DNA of 34,335 bases from Galdieria sulphuraria (GCF_000341285.1 NW_005178466.1:86920-121254), one strand, 5' to 3'. Numbered from the stretch's first letter, positions 9,111-19,044 are shown. Numbers and translations: made by a program. The notes: generated by a model from the letters alone, not told the origin.

Positions 9111-11141
9111 ATGAGAGTCACTCCAGTAGCACTAGAGCAAATCAGGTCAGCAAAGGTTCCTATGGACTTGAGTCAGCACTTGAAATGTTTGTTGCACTCC
9201 GGTCATTGGCAGTTGGAGCCAGGTAGTGATGCGTTGTTCGGGAATATCCAGAAAAATGACTTGCAAGGTGAAAAAGGGAATATTACATTTTACCTCTGTT
9301 CTCCGAAAGTGATGAGCAAGGAAAAGTGCTTCACAGTCGTGGACTCTGTTCGTATAAGCCTTCAGGAAAAGTTGAGACTCGATAACCACGAGCTTCAACC
9401 AGCGATCAGTGTATCAGATGTTCATTGCTGTGGCAAGTACTTATATCGAACAGCCCGTTGTGATGATGCTCCGTTAGGGTGCAATCGACCCTGCTTAATA
9501 TTGCAGGTTCCAGTTGTGAATGTTATTTCACCCCTTAACCATTTGGATAGAGATAGATTGATTCAGCTACAAGCTTTACTTTTGGAAGTGGAAAATTGTT
9601 TGATAGCATCTTTTACTTCCCAGTTATTGGTGGAAGGAGGTGATGATCGTTTGTTTCTAAACAGCAATGGAGTAAATAAATACTTTTGTCCTCCATGTCC
9701 AGTTGACCCAGATACTACTCTGCTGCGTTCTTCCTGCACCTGTTCTCCACCTACCAAGGAAGGATTTGAACGTGCCTCTACAGTAGTTGAGCAGTTATGG
9801 GAACAACCAGAGCTATATTTTGACATTCATATGGAGAGTGTTCGCAAAAGAATTCTTGAAGCTCTAAAGTTGAACGATGGTCAAACCTTTTGTATATTGC
9901 ATCCTTCTGGCTCCGATGCAGAATTATTGCCACTTTTGGTTGCAATGGGACGAATGGAAAAACTGGGTGCTCATCATATTGTGAATGTAGTATCTGCAGC
10001 TGGAGAAGTTGGTTCAGGAACTGCACCAGCAGCTGCAGGGAAGCATTTCTCATCTGTTTCTCCAACTGGTTATAAAGTGAAAGAAGATACTACTATTAGT
10101 TCGTTTCCTTCATCTATTCACGTTGTTCAACTAAGTCCTAGGGGAAAAGACGGGAAGCCCGTAGACTTTGATAACTTGGCAAGAGAACAGATGAGACAAG
10201 TAAGAGAAAAATACAAAGACGCTATTGTTATTTTTCATGCAGTCGATGGTTCCAAGACGGGACTGAAACTTCCTTCGCATGAAGTAATCGAAGAGTTACA
10301 AGATATTTGGGACAAACATCTCGTTTTAGTTTTAGATGCTTGTCAAGGACGTTCCGACTTGGAAGAATATCAGTGGTTTCTTGACAAGGAAGCTTTAATT
10401 CTGTTGACTGGCAGTAAATTTTTCTGCGGTCCTGGTTTCTGTGGTTCCGTTTTATTTTCCTCATCTATAATGCAAGAATTGGAAAGTCTTTCTTCTATTC
10501 CAGATGGTATTTCCTTTTATATTACCAAAAATGAGGTTTCAGAAAGTATGCCTTGTCTGCGTTCCAAGTTGCCTAGTCATCCTTGGAATATTGGATTGTT
10601 ATTGCGATGGGAGTGTGCACTGACGGAAATGGAAGTAAGTTATCTTATGACAGAGAATCAATTGACCCCAACTGTTGTTTAGAGATTCACGGATATTATT
10701 GTTGACAGCTCAGTTATTGACCAATGGTCTTATGGAGTTCGGTCCATGATAGAGAACCATTTTCCGTTTATACGTGTTTTGGTTGATGAAGATTGGTTGG
10801 AAGATGTTATGGGTGTCAACTCTATCGTGAACTTGATTGTGTATAAGCAAAATGGGGAAGCTATGAACTTGAATGAGCTTCGAGTATTGCACAGGTTGCT
10901 CTCGTCTACCATGGATTCCGTTTCTTGTTCGATACAAGAAGAAAGTATTGGCAATTGGATATGTTTGATAGGTCAACCCGTGAATCTTGGAGACAAAAGT
11001 GTCATACGTCTAGCATTGGGAGCTTCCCAAATAAGAGCAGTGTATGATGCCAAGTGCACAGTGGAAGACTTGTTGTGTGACGATTGGAAAATACTTAAGA
11101 AGTTGCAGTTCTTGACGGAACACTTTCATGAGATTGTTTGA
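9111..11141 (+). CDS. PLP-dependent fold-type-I (class V-like) protein, function unknown
   Basis: Two exons, 9111-10634 and 10683-11141, separated by a 48-nt GTAAGT...TTTAG intron, give 660 residues. The first 225 or so residues (with KVMSKEKCFTVVDSVR, and NSNGVNKYFCPPCPV near the end) match nothing I recognise. From about residue 240 the sequence has aminotransferase features. These are a small-molecule pocket region (LHPSGSDAELLPLLVAMG), an aspartate expected to contact the PLP pyridine nitrogen (D409 in LVLDACQGRSDLEEY), and a probable Schiff-base lysine 27 residues later (K436 in ILLTGSKFFCGPGFCG), resembling the class V SGHK(x)3GP pattern. The C-terminal domain is mainly in exon 2. The substrate cannot be told. 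The start is the first ATG after an in-frame stop. PLP-fold membership is likely; enzymatic activity is inference. Confidence 0.72.
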
Positions 11142-11187
11142 CTTCCTGTTGTGATGATTTGTTCTGCGTTGGATTGTTCAATTTGTC

Positions 11188-12717
11188 ATGTCAGTGTTGA
11201 TGGTTTTGTCAGTAAATGTTTGGTTTTGTAAACTTGAACAACATGATTGTCTTCTGAATCATAGTCCTAAAGCACCGCAGAACTTTGATATACAACAGCT
11301 TAACAACTCGTTTCGTTTTGAACCTCACAGTAAGGTTTATCGGGAAAGTGACCTTAGAAAACTGTGTAGAAGGTACGTTGGTCAACGTACAGAGTTTGAA
11401 GAAACACAAGTAGAGCAGGCTGTATTATTTAAAGAAGACATGGAGAGACTTTTTTGTCTAACTGGGTATAAACCAGTATTCGCTCAACAATTAGCAAACT
11501 GCTTCTTTTCCTCTTTGAACCGTGCCTTGTGGACCCATTCCAGTAATCAAAAACGACAATATGGTAATATTCCACAGACTGGTCATATACGGAGTTGTCA
11601 ATTAGCTCTTTATTTAGCCAAATGCGTAGAGTTACAAGGAGGAGTGGTGACTGACGAAACTTGGGAGGATATTATGGTGGCTCTCCATTGGATTGGCCAT
11701 CGTCTTCCCATAGTTATTCTCCTTGGAGGGACTTCAGGTTGTGGCAAGTCCACCCTTGCTTATATGTTGGCAAGGAAGTTGGGAGTCAACAAAGTAATAT
11801 CGACGGATACCATTCGAGCTTGTTTAAGAACACTTTCTACACCAAATGATACCTTTTATGGCGTTTTACATTCTTCAAGTTATGAAATAGACTCTCATCT
11901 TCCACCGGAGTTTATTGCGTCCGAAACAACTCCTCGAAAACGTTTACTCAAAGCATATAAACTTCAAGTAGAATTGATGGAACCTCTTATACATAATTTG
12001 ATTGCGAATAGTCTTTGGCAAAAGGAATCTCTCGTTGTGGAAGGAGTCCATTTATCGGTAAAGATTATGAAACAACTTGTGGAAGAATTTCACGTGGTTA
12101 TTCCGTTCATCACATATATTAGCAATGAAGCCAAACATGTGAATAGATTTGCAGTTCGCGTGAAGTATATGGTAAGGATCCTTCTATATATACTTATATA
12201 GAATATTGTTGTGAGTATTCAGTAGGCATTGAATTCAAGAGGTAACAAATATGTCAAGAATTTTCAACACATTCGTCAAATACAAGAATATTTATGCATG
12301 AAAGCAGATAGTGCAGGATTTCCAAAGATAGATAATACAAATACCGATCGAAGTTTGGCTGCTGCTCATGCATTGGTTTTTTCTTGTATAAAGGAATTTT
12401 GGCGTCATTATACTCAAGACAAAAGAGAAAGTCATGTCCTTTTACCTGGAATTATTACAAGAGGAACAGAGAAGATGATATGGAAAAGTTCAAGAATGGC
12501 TTTATTGGATATTTGTTTGCATCGAATCGAGAAACTTTCTATTGAAAACGGAGAAGCAACCATGAATAGTCCACAAAATGAAACACAAAATTTAGTCCTT
12601 CTCAAAGGAAAACTTAAAAGATTGATGAGTGGACAAAAGTATGAAACAAAGCAGCTTGTAGAATATTTGAGACAGATTTGCTCTGAGAGTGAGAAGGATG
12701 ACCGCAAAGGAGATTAA
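11188..12717 (+). CDS. 2-phosphoglycerate kinase-like P-loop protein (LPA1 family)
   Basis: Two exons, 11188-12171 and 12226-12717, with a 54-nt intron, give 491 residues. Walker A is at about residues 180-189 (GGTSGCGKST), followed by LARKLGVNKVISTDTIRACL. Further on come KESLVVEGVHLS and FITYISNEAKHVNRFAVRVKYM, then across the intron ALNSRGNKYVKNFQHIRQIQ and PKIDNTNTDRSLAAAHA. These segments closely follow the plant family that includes rice LPA1, a homologue of archaeal 2-phosphoglycerate kinase linked to phytic acid levels. The reaction in algae is not proven. The N-terminal 110 residues are less conserved. Start ATG 11188 lies 46 bp after the preceding stop; another ATG four codons in is possible. 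Gene identity is confident, biochemical role moderate. Confidence 0.85.
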
Positions 12718-12774
12718 CTTTTTGGAATCATATCGTTCATTTTTATCCAATTACGGACGTTAAGGTAGATAATA

Positions 12775-12780
12775 TTTATT
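12775..12780 (-). terminator. Putative poly(A) signal for CTU2
   Basis: AATAAA on the minus strand, 10 nt past the CTU2 stop. The position suits cleavage in the short convergent gap shared with the 2-PGK-like gene. Confidence 0.45.
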
Positions 12781-12790
12781 ACTTGCAAGT

Positions 12791-13885
12791 CTATTCATTA
12801 TCTTGAGATTGCAAAGCTTTATCAAATACCATAAGAGATGTTAAAAAAGATTGAAAGGTTTCCATCGACATTCTTCCTTGTCGATGTTGACAAGCCTTGC
12901 ATAAAAGAGCATGAACTTGCTCCTCATTATCGTTCTTCTCACTAACTTTTGTACAAGTGGAGACAAACTTTCCATTGCTTCCTACTGGAACTCTACACAA
13001 GGAACAATGGGAGAATTGCAAAGGTACTACAATTCTAGAGGAAGTTTTTAGGATATTTGGAATGGTTGAGCGATGCTGTTCTTCCAAATCCTTTAAAAAG
13101 GACACGGTTAAACTATCTACCGAAGAAGTTGGTCCTAAAAGTGTTAAATTAGGGGCAATAAAGCCAATCTGTCTCATCCACACGTATCGTATGAGTTGTC
13201 TATCGGTTATATCATGCTGGGGATGATGAATAGAGATATCAAAGAATCTTCTGCTCATATCTGCTGGAGATACTTCGAATGGAATGGCAAAACCATTACC
13301 CGAAGAAATACTGGTCAAAATATTTCTACAGATAGAGCTAGCATTTAGTCCATCGAACACAATCTTGCAGCCTTGAGATTTAGCAAGGAACGCGACCATT
13401 CGATATACGACTATTCTAGAAAGCTCTTCAAGGTCACCAATATCTTTCACATCTTTCCAGGCAAGACATTCACCAACTTGTTTCCACAACTGTTGACAAC
13501 TGTGACTAGCCTTTGCTGTACAGACACGAAAGGAATACTTTGCTGCCAAAGGTTGAATCACCTCTATACCTGCGTTGGAACTAAGAAAAGGAGATTCGCA
13601 ATCTATATGAAAGATAGTGACTTGCATCTTCATTCTAGAAGTTTTTCCGTCTTCCCTTTCTGATAAGCTTCTACCCAATAGGTCAATGAGAGCTTGAGAA
13701 GAATATCCTCCTGACGCTGCTACTCCTACATTATCACCAAACTGGGCCAATCCTTTGCGTGATATTGTTGTTTTAAAGTTGTGTATAATAGCCTGTTGAA
13801 AACAAGAGTCACATTTGGAGCCTCCAACGTCATAAACGGTGGCCCTTTGTTGACACTTTGCACAATGATGGGTCTTTGTTGCCAT
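12791..13885 (-). CDS. CTU2: Cytoplasmic tRNA 2-thiolation protein CTU2 (NCS2)
   Basis: CTU2 pairs with CTU1 (NCS6) in the cytosol to transfer sulfur from URM1 to the wobble uridine 34 of Lys, Glu and Gln tRNAs. The 364-residue frame has no intron. The N-terminus carries a zinc-type cluster C8-x2-C11...C25-x2-C28. A PP-loop ATPase core follows with VGVAASGGYSSQALIDLL around residues 53-70; the SGGYSS loop lacks the lysine-aspartate of the active SGGKDS form, as is usual for the CTU2 partner. KIVFDGLNASSICRNILTSI and RIVVPLQ fit the family. Near the C-terminus CSLCRVPV and LLCKACQHR supply the second cysteine group. ATG 13885 was chosen because the open frame above it has no ATG. It is divergent from ENY2 across 209 bp. 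Confidence 0.92.
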   Translation of the reverse strand: MATKTHHCAKCQQRATVYDVGGSKCDSCFQQAIIHNFKTTISRKGLAQFGDNVGVAASGGYSSQALIDLLGRSLSEREDGKTSRMKMQVTIFHIDCESPFLSSNAGIEVIQPLAAKYSFRVCTAKASHSCQQLWKQVGECLAWKDVKDIGDLEELSRIVVYRMVAFLAKSQGCKIVFDGLNASSICRNILTSISSGNGFAIPFEVSPADMSRRFFDISIHHPQHDITDRQLIRYVWMRQIGFIAPNLTLLGPTSSVDSLTVSFLKDLEEQHRSTIPNILKTSSRIVVPLQFSHCSLCRVPVGSNGKFVSTCTKVSEKNDNEEQVHALLCKACQHRQGRMSMETFQSFLTSLMVFDKALQSQDNE

Positions 13886-14094
13886 TCTTATGGGATGGAA
13901 AAATAACTGATCTTCATGAATTACCAAATATTGAAATTACTAGTTAAGAAAATGCAATGACATTTCATTTCTTGCTAATAAAAGCAGCTATCAACTGACT
14001 AATTCGATTTATCTATATCCTCCTCTTTCTCTATGTATTGACTTTTGTTTCTATAGAATTTGGTATAAGTACGATTTGAACGATTTTTCCTTCA

Positions 14095-14500
14095 ATGGAT
14101 TGTGAAAGTCACAACAAGCTGGAAGAATTGGAATACTATTTATATTGTATATTTCACAAAGAGTTGGAAAGGTAGACGAGCATTTCTTCTGTTGTTGTTG
14201 GCCTATAACAACTTGGGCTTAGAATCAAGGAAGGAGCCTTGCAACAACTGGAGTCAAGAGGTTGGTTTGAGGAACAAAGTCGTCAACGCGGAGATATTTT
14301 ATGGGACTCTATACTCCAAATGATAGATTCTGGTGCAGGTAAGAGTGAAAGGAGTTTTTTGCTTCAACGAGAGCCTTATTCTGTCTTCAGAACAATTCCC
14401 ACAAGACATCAAAGATTCGCTATTTTTGGAAGTTCTTGGTCTTTTGAGAATTTTCGCAAAGGAGTTTAGAAAGTGGAAACTTGAAGAACAACTTGGTTAG
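14095..14500 (+). CDS. ENY2: ENY2/SUS1-like SAGA and TREX-2 subunit
   Basis: ENY2 (yeast Sus1) is a small all-helical protein shared by the SAGA deubiquitinating module and the TREX-2 mRNA export complex. No single open frame shows it; it appears after removing two introns. Exons 14095-14171, 14223-14338 and 14391-14500 (introns 51 and 52 nt) give exactly 100 residues (human 101). The product has HKELERIKEGALQQLESRGW, parallel to human RLKELLRAKLIECGW, then FEEQSRQRGDILWDSILQMI. After the second intron, EQFPQDIKDSLFLEVLGLLR parallels human VPDSVKKELLQRIRTFLAQ. Both junctions are canonical GT...AG, and all three phases agree. Divergent from CTU2. Identity rests on length, the RGW/CGW motif and helix layout, so it is good rather than certain. 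Confidence 0.8.
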
Positions 14501-14907
14501 GTGTTTTTAACTCCTGTTTCTTGTGGTATAGTTATATTAACGGTAAGTTCTGTTTTGTTTACTCTTTTAATATCTTATATTCCAAGCCTCATCATATTTT
14601 TGAAAAGGAAGCATCTTTGTCATTCGGATAAAAAGCAACACTTGTTGTCCGAGCCGAGTTAAATACTTGCGGTGGTAAATGTGTTTGCAATCAATATATT
14701 CTCTCAAACCATAGAATGTTTCAAATACCTCATACAAGAAACATTCTGCGTTGTCTATATCTTATGTATATTTTCTTTGAAAGAAAATACTTAAACATGG
14801 CCATACAACTCTTTCTCAAGGATCCCGGCAGGTCTATCCAAGAGATGATATATTATCAAAGAACTGTACAAATTGTTATATATGCATTTATCCAAGTAAA
14901 GATTATG
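14501..14907. other. Convergent intergenic region, no gene seen
   Basis: AT-rich 407-bp space between the 3' ends of ENY2 and the R3H gene. A 72-codon plus-strand frame at 14716-14934 has an ordinary composition and overlaps the R3H stop; I see no splice-supported gene. Confidence 0.5.
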
Positions 14908-15661
14908 TCATCTGAAGGCAGATTCCATCGATGATGAAAGAATATTTGTCAGGTATACTAATGGTGTCTTGCTTTTACCAAAACTTGACTTTTCCAAAAA
15001 TAACACTTGTCTACCCGTTTCATCGGTTCCACTTGAGTAGTAATCAGTACCAACTGCCTTGATATGACATACACATTTACACTTACCTATTATGAGACTT
15101 GAAACCGTAGAATTGTGCCACTCCTTGAGCAAGAAAAAGTTCAAAAGCACTATCCAGCATAAGACAACCTCCCATAGGATACAAAACTAAAATACGGGAT
15201 TCTATCTCAGTAACCATTGGCAACGCAGATGGATTACTCGTTAAAAAAGAACAAACTCTCTTATCCATTTTGCAGAATCTTTCCTTTCCCAAACGAGTTA
15301 AAGTGGCAGAGTTCTCGTTCTTTTCTTCCAAGGGTTGGGACTGGCGCTCACGTTCACTCATTACCCTACCTTTACGCTTCAGAGAAAGTGTCATAAGAAA
15401 CTTTTCCTCCTCTTCCTCCGTAACATTTCTTAAAGGTTCAAAGGCAGCCAATTTTTCACGACTAGTCACAATTTCACCAAAGGCACTTTTCCAAGACATA
15501 CGAAAGTCTTCTATGGAAAGTCCACGAGAGCTGCATTCTTCGCCTATTTGAGAATAGGGGTAACGGCTTTCTAATAACGAAGCTAGATACGCTTCATTGA
15601 CTATTCTACGTAGTCTTCTAAACCCTACTGAGCGATATAAATGGGTAGAAGCAACTTCCAT
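14908..15661 (-). CDS. R3H-domain protein (R3HDM4-like)
   Basis: Two exons, 15087-15661 and 14908-15031, with a 55-nt intron, give 232 residues. The N-terminus (VGFRRLRRIVNEAYLASLL) fits the R3H-associated region. The middle is charged and probably disordered. The C-terminal R3H single-strand nucleic-acid-binding fold is assembled across the junction: SAFELFLAQGVAQFYGFKSH before the intron and SGTDETGRQVLFLEKSS after it. This follows the R3H pattern of a hydrophobic helix, Y-x-G-L and a terminal beta strand. An acceptor nearer the donor would leave an intron of only 29 nt and the wrong frame, so I chose CTCAAG at 15032-15037. The canonical R-x3-H of R3H is not obvious, as in some R3HDM4 relatives. 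Role unknown. ATG 15661 is the first available. Confidence 0.65.
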
Positions 15662-15900
15662 CAACAAACAGAATCTCCACAAAGCATCCAAATGTGAACG
15701 GAATCTTTTTGTTCAAGAACGAATGCAGTTTGGGCATTCAAAAGTTCATAATATTGAAGAGACTTTGCAAGTTACCTTATCGACATTATAGAAATTACAG
15801 ATGATTCGAGTTTCTTTCCAAAACTAAATGTGCAAGACTGTTGTAGACTATGCAATATAAGGCTGTTGCTAAACTCTGACCCCCAAAAAACAAAATATCT

Positions 15901-16320
15901 TTACTTCATTCCATCCAACATAAAAACTGCCCAATATTGGTATACAGATTCCCAGGCCTTTAAAGTTTTTTCATCAAATTCATCGCCAAGAAACTGCTTC
16001 AAAACTTTCAAAAGTGTTTCTCCAACGCAGGGAAAGTGTTCTTCTTTCACACCGTATTTGATATGACGCTTACCCAAACTACTCAGTGCAGATTCAAGCT
16101 TATCAATATCATTGAGTAACTTGACTCCTTTGTTGATCATGTGTATTAGAAGTCTCTTTTGTTTCTCCATATCCGACCGAAAAAGTGGCTTTACAGAAGG
16201 ATAAGTTTCAAACAGAGAATGATAAAAGGCTTCTCCAATCAGATACTGTCTATCTTCCAGTTTATTCCATGATTGTTGTACAATTTGTATTTCCTCAAAG
16301 TTTAGAGTCTGTCGAACCAT
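15901..16320 (-). CDS. Single-domain globin with Tyr-B10/Gln-E7 pocket
   Basis: A complete 139-residue globin without introns, from ATG 16320. By alignment with flavohemoglobin and Vitreoscilla hemoglobin, Y33 is B10 (in AFYHSLFETYP), F47 is CD1 (KPLFR), Q54 is E7 (MEKQKRLLIHM) and H86 is the proximal F8 histidine (LGKRHIKYGVKEEHF). The B10-CD1 spacing is 14 residues and the E7-F8 spacing 32, the same as in flavohemoglobin; the CD loop is three residues shorter. There is no reductase domain and no targeting peptide, so it is probably cytosolic. The Tyr/Gln pocket is typical of NO-detoxifying or high-affinity O2-binding globins. Its bacterial-like sequence would fit old lateral transfer, but I cannot test that here. 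Neighbours are unrelated. Confidence 0.9.
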   Translation of the reverse strand: MVRQTLNFEEIQIVQQSWNKLEDRQYLIGEAFYHSLFETYPSVKPLFRSDMEKQKRLLIHMINKGVKLLNDIDKLESALSSLGKRHIKYGVKEEHFPCVGETLLKVLKQFLGDEFDEKTLKAWESVYQYWAVFMLDGMK

Positions 16321-16784
16321 AACTAGTTGAACAACATATTTTTCTGGTCCACTCTAACTATTTAAAACCAACAACATTTCTACGTAGAAAGGGTTCACAA
16401 GTTTCGTTTGTGGTCGTCAAAGGCCGTTGGCAATTAGAACTTGTGTAACACTTTACACATTCATTTTGGATTAAGGAAGTGATGGATGGATGATGTGTTT
16501 AAAAGCTTCAACAACAACCAACATATCGTTTGTTTTCTGTTTTTTAATTCATAGAGAATGGCTCATCTTTTCTGGCTCAAGAATTTATCAAGTAACTCTG
16601 TAAACTCTTTTTTAGAGGAGACTTCTTCTCAACTATCCTATTTCTTATTCATCCAGTTGTGGTTTAATTTTCATAAATTGCTATTTCCGTTGCATTTTCC
16701 GATAAACATGTTGTTTCATATCCAATCATGTAAGTACTACAACATGTTTCGAGAAGTAAGGACAATTTTGTATTTGGAGTGGTG
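16321..16784. promoter_or_regulatory. Divergent region globin/PEMT with upstream ORF or 5' exon
   Basis: This 464-bp region holds both promoters. An ATG-initiated frame at 16558-16785 (75 residues, hydrophobic centre) ends in a TGA that overlaps the PEMT ATG as TGATG. Two 50-nt GT-AG introns could instead join this frame to the PEMT frame: 16757-16806, or the stronger-donor 16731-16780. It is therefore an N-terminal extension of PEMT or an upstream ORF. Confidence 0.45.
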
Positions 16785-17712
16785 ATGGACCTTCCTGTTG
16801 TAAAGGACAAACTGAAACAGGTTTATTATTTTATAGATTCACTTCTTTCCAAACGAGACTATCCACTCGTAAAAATTCTGCTTGGTTTTCTCGAGTCTCT
16901 ACACCTTCGTTCGTCTGTAATCAACTTTTATGATCCCAAGTTGGCTCGCGCTTTGATATACATTACTTTGGCTCCAATAATATGGAACGTACTTGCTAGA
17001 TTAGAATACTTCTTTCATATCATAAGTTTTCTGTTTTTCGGTAAAAGAACTGGTTGCTATGCGTTGGCTTTGTGGATCCTGCTCTTTAGTTTATACAGAG
17101 ACTTTTTGGTGATGGAGGCTATCCAAGTACAACCCACCCTCAGATACCTTGAACAGACTCACTTGTTGGTACAGTACACAATGTTTCTACTTTAGATTGT
17201 ATTTATTCAACAGTTTCTCAAGGCTTTGGCATATGTTTTGGGTGCCTTGGGTGGCGTTTTGGTGATTACTTCGTTTTTAAGACTTGGTATTACTGGAACG
17301 TTTTTGGGGGATTACTTTGGTATTTACGTAAGTTTTCACTTCAACCTTAGCACTGTGTGTTCACTGAGGAATGAAAGCTTGAGGAAAAAGTTTCGGGCTT
17401 TCCCTTTTCGTTTTGTTCAAATCCGATGTATGACGGTTCCACACTGCTCTTTATTAGTAAAGCTTTACTGTAAGTATATGAAATTGGTCTCTTAGGAATC
17501 AAGTAGTGATATGGCAGCCTAAAAAGAGCTTCAAGTCCAGCTGGTTTGTTATTGGCATTTTGGGTATATGTAATGTATCGGATTGCTTGTGCCTTTGAAG
17601 AGTAAGTGTTCTTTCAACCAAGTAGAGTTTTGGATAATTTGCTTCGTATAGACCCTTTACGAACTACATTTATCGTTATCGTGCTACAAGCCAAAACAAA
17701 AAGGGAAAATGA
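16785..17712 (+). CDS. PEMT: Phosphatidylethanolamine N-methyltransferase
   Basis: This ER membrane enzyme methylates phosphatidylethanolamine to phosphatidylcholine with S-adenosylmethionine. Five exons (16785-17168, 17214-17327, 17378-17469, 17518-17601, 17652-17712; introns 45, 50, 48 and 50 nt) give 244 residues. Conserved segments in order are INFYDPKLARALIYITLAPI and WNVLARLEYF, the SAM-binding GITGTFLGDYFGIY, FPFSFCSNPMYDGSTL, ASSPAGLLLAFWVYVMYRIA, and the FEEPFTNYIYR end. These run parallel to human PEMT (FNPLYWNVVARWEH, GFAGTFLGDYFGI, FPFNILDNPMYWGST, YEEPFTAEIYR). Only the splice model recovers the second half. Four hydrophobic spans are visible. The true N-terminus is uncertain because an upstream frame from 16558 could be spliced in. 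The family call is secure. Confidence 0.9.
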
Positions 17713-18126
17713 GTGGTTTGTTATTCATCTCTTTTGAAATCTCGTGCTGCCATCAGTTGTGCAAGACTTGCGTAGTTGCTACTGAGACTGAATAAACATA
17801 GTAGATTAGTAAGAGATAACTTGTCAGTGGGCCACATGATGTGGCTAGTATTGTAACAAAGAGTATCGTTGAACATCCCTATTGAATGATAAGTTTCCAT
17901 TTTAGAATTTCCCTCGTGTTATTGCGGGGGACATGGAGAAGCTTATATATTTATCTTCTTATATCATTTGATTTGTTTTACTCTATTTCATAGAATCCTC
18001 CGAAACAGGAATTTCTCAAATGTGCTTTGAACAGCCTCGAGTTTGTTGTCTTTCATATTTCTCTCTCGAATGTAACACATTTTGGAAAAAAAATTGTTCG
18101 AAAGATTGATTTGGTTTGTCAAGATC
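17713..18126. other. Intergenic region PEMT-ClpP
   Basis: This 414-bp same-strand spacer contains the PEMT 3' end, with its poly(A) hexamer at 17791, and the ClpP promoter. I see no gene in it. A short ATG frame at 18020 is out of frame with ClpP and best read as leader. Confidence 0.5.
17791..17796 (+). terminator. Putative poly(A) signal for PEMT
   Basis: AATAAA 79 nt after the PEMT stop codon, in an otherwise gene-free spacer. Confidence 0.5.
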
Positions 18127-19044
18127 ATGTTGCGTTTTACTGTAAGTTGTTGTTTAGTTATTTGTATGCGTCTGAAAACTTTTTGTTACCGCTGCAGCGT
18201 TTTTTCAGAGCGTCCTTTTCTTTAGCTTCTAAAAACACTGTTTTTGTGAAGAAAGATGAATGGAAGCAAACGGTTAGGCTGTCATATATGAAGCAACGTG
18301 AGAGTAGTTTTTCGACTCTTATTCCAATGGTGTTGGAGCAGACTCCTCGAGGTGAAAGGGTTTTCGATATTTACTCGCGACTTTTGAAAGAGAGGATCAT
18401 ATGTCTGAATGGTACAATAACGGACGATGTGGCGTCACTCACTGTGGCGCAGTTGTTATTCTTGGAAGCAGAAAATCCTGAGAAGAAGGTTTATATGTAT
18501 ATAAACTCACCTGGAGGTTCGGTGACTGCAGGTTTAGCTGTTTATGACACTATGCAATATATCTCTCCTCCAGTTTCTACCATCTGTTTGGGTCAAGCTT
18601 GCTCCATGGCTTCTTTATTACTTGCTGCAGGAGAAAAGGGAGAGAGAAGATCTCTTCCCAACTCACGAATCATGATTCATCAACCTTCGGGAGGTATTTA
18701 GATTTGTTTTTATATATTGAATATGTGCCCTAAGTAGAGAGTGAAAAGGTGCAACGGGTCCTGCAAGTGATATATCTATTCATGCAAACGAAATACTTTA
18801 TTTACGCAAGCGGCTAAATGAGTTGTATGCTTATCACACGGGTCAAGACATTGCTACTATAGAAACCAAGATGGAAAGGTGAGAGTTGCTGTTTTTGTGC
18901 ATTGTTCAAAACAGGTTGACAAGTTATTATAGAGACCATTTTATGTCAGCTGATGATGCTTTAAAGTTTGGAATTTTAGATGAGGTAATTGTACGGAGAG
19001 ATCAAGAGACTTTGCGTGTTCGGCCTTCCAGTAGATATATTTGA
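18127..19044 (+). CDS. CLPP: ATP-dependent Clp protease proteolytic subunit, probably mitochondrial
   Basis: ClpP forms the barrel-shaped serine protease core that works with ClpX/ClpA-type unfoldases. Four exons, 18127-18141, 18198-18693, 18749-18878 and 18933-19044 (introns 56, 55 and 54 nt), give 250 residues. The first exon is only five codons (MLRFT); with the next it forms a basic, Phe/Ser-rich presequence ([17 protein letters not shown]) that looks mitochondrial. Without this exon the frame has no ATG before MKQRESS. The catalytic triad is visible: Ser in GQACSMAS, His in MIHQPSGG, Asp in [37 protein letters not shown] and [12 protein letters not shown] are also typical. The 5' half of the split [13 protein letters not shown] restores across intron 2. 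The function is secure; location is inferred from the presequence. Confidence 0.93.

Noticed and set aside
11213-11265. GTAAAT...CATAG segment at the start of the 2-PGK-like gene read as an intron
   Set aside because: Its 53-nt length would shift the frame and give an immediate stop; the unspliced frame is open.
14716-14934. 72-codon plus-strand frame between ENY2 and R3H gene
   Set aside because: Overlaps the end of the R3H coding exon on the other strand and shows no domain or conserved motif.
15058-15086. 29-nt GTAAGT...CAAG segment as R3H intron
   Set aside because: Too short compared with every other intron and leaves the wrong frame; the 55-nt choice restores the R3H domain.
17391-17430. 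GTTCAAATCC resembling a tRNA T-loop
   Set aside because: No matching acceptor, D or anticodon stems around it, and it lies in PEMT exon 3.
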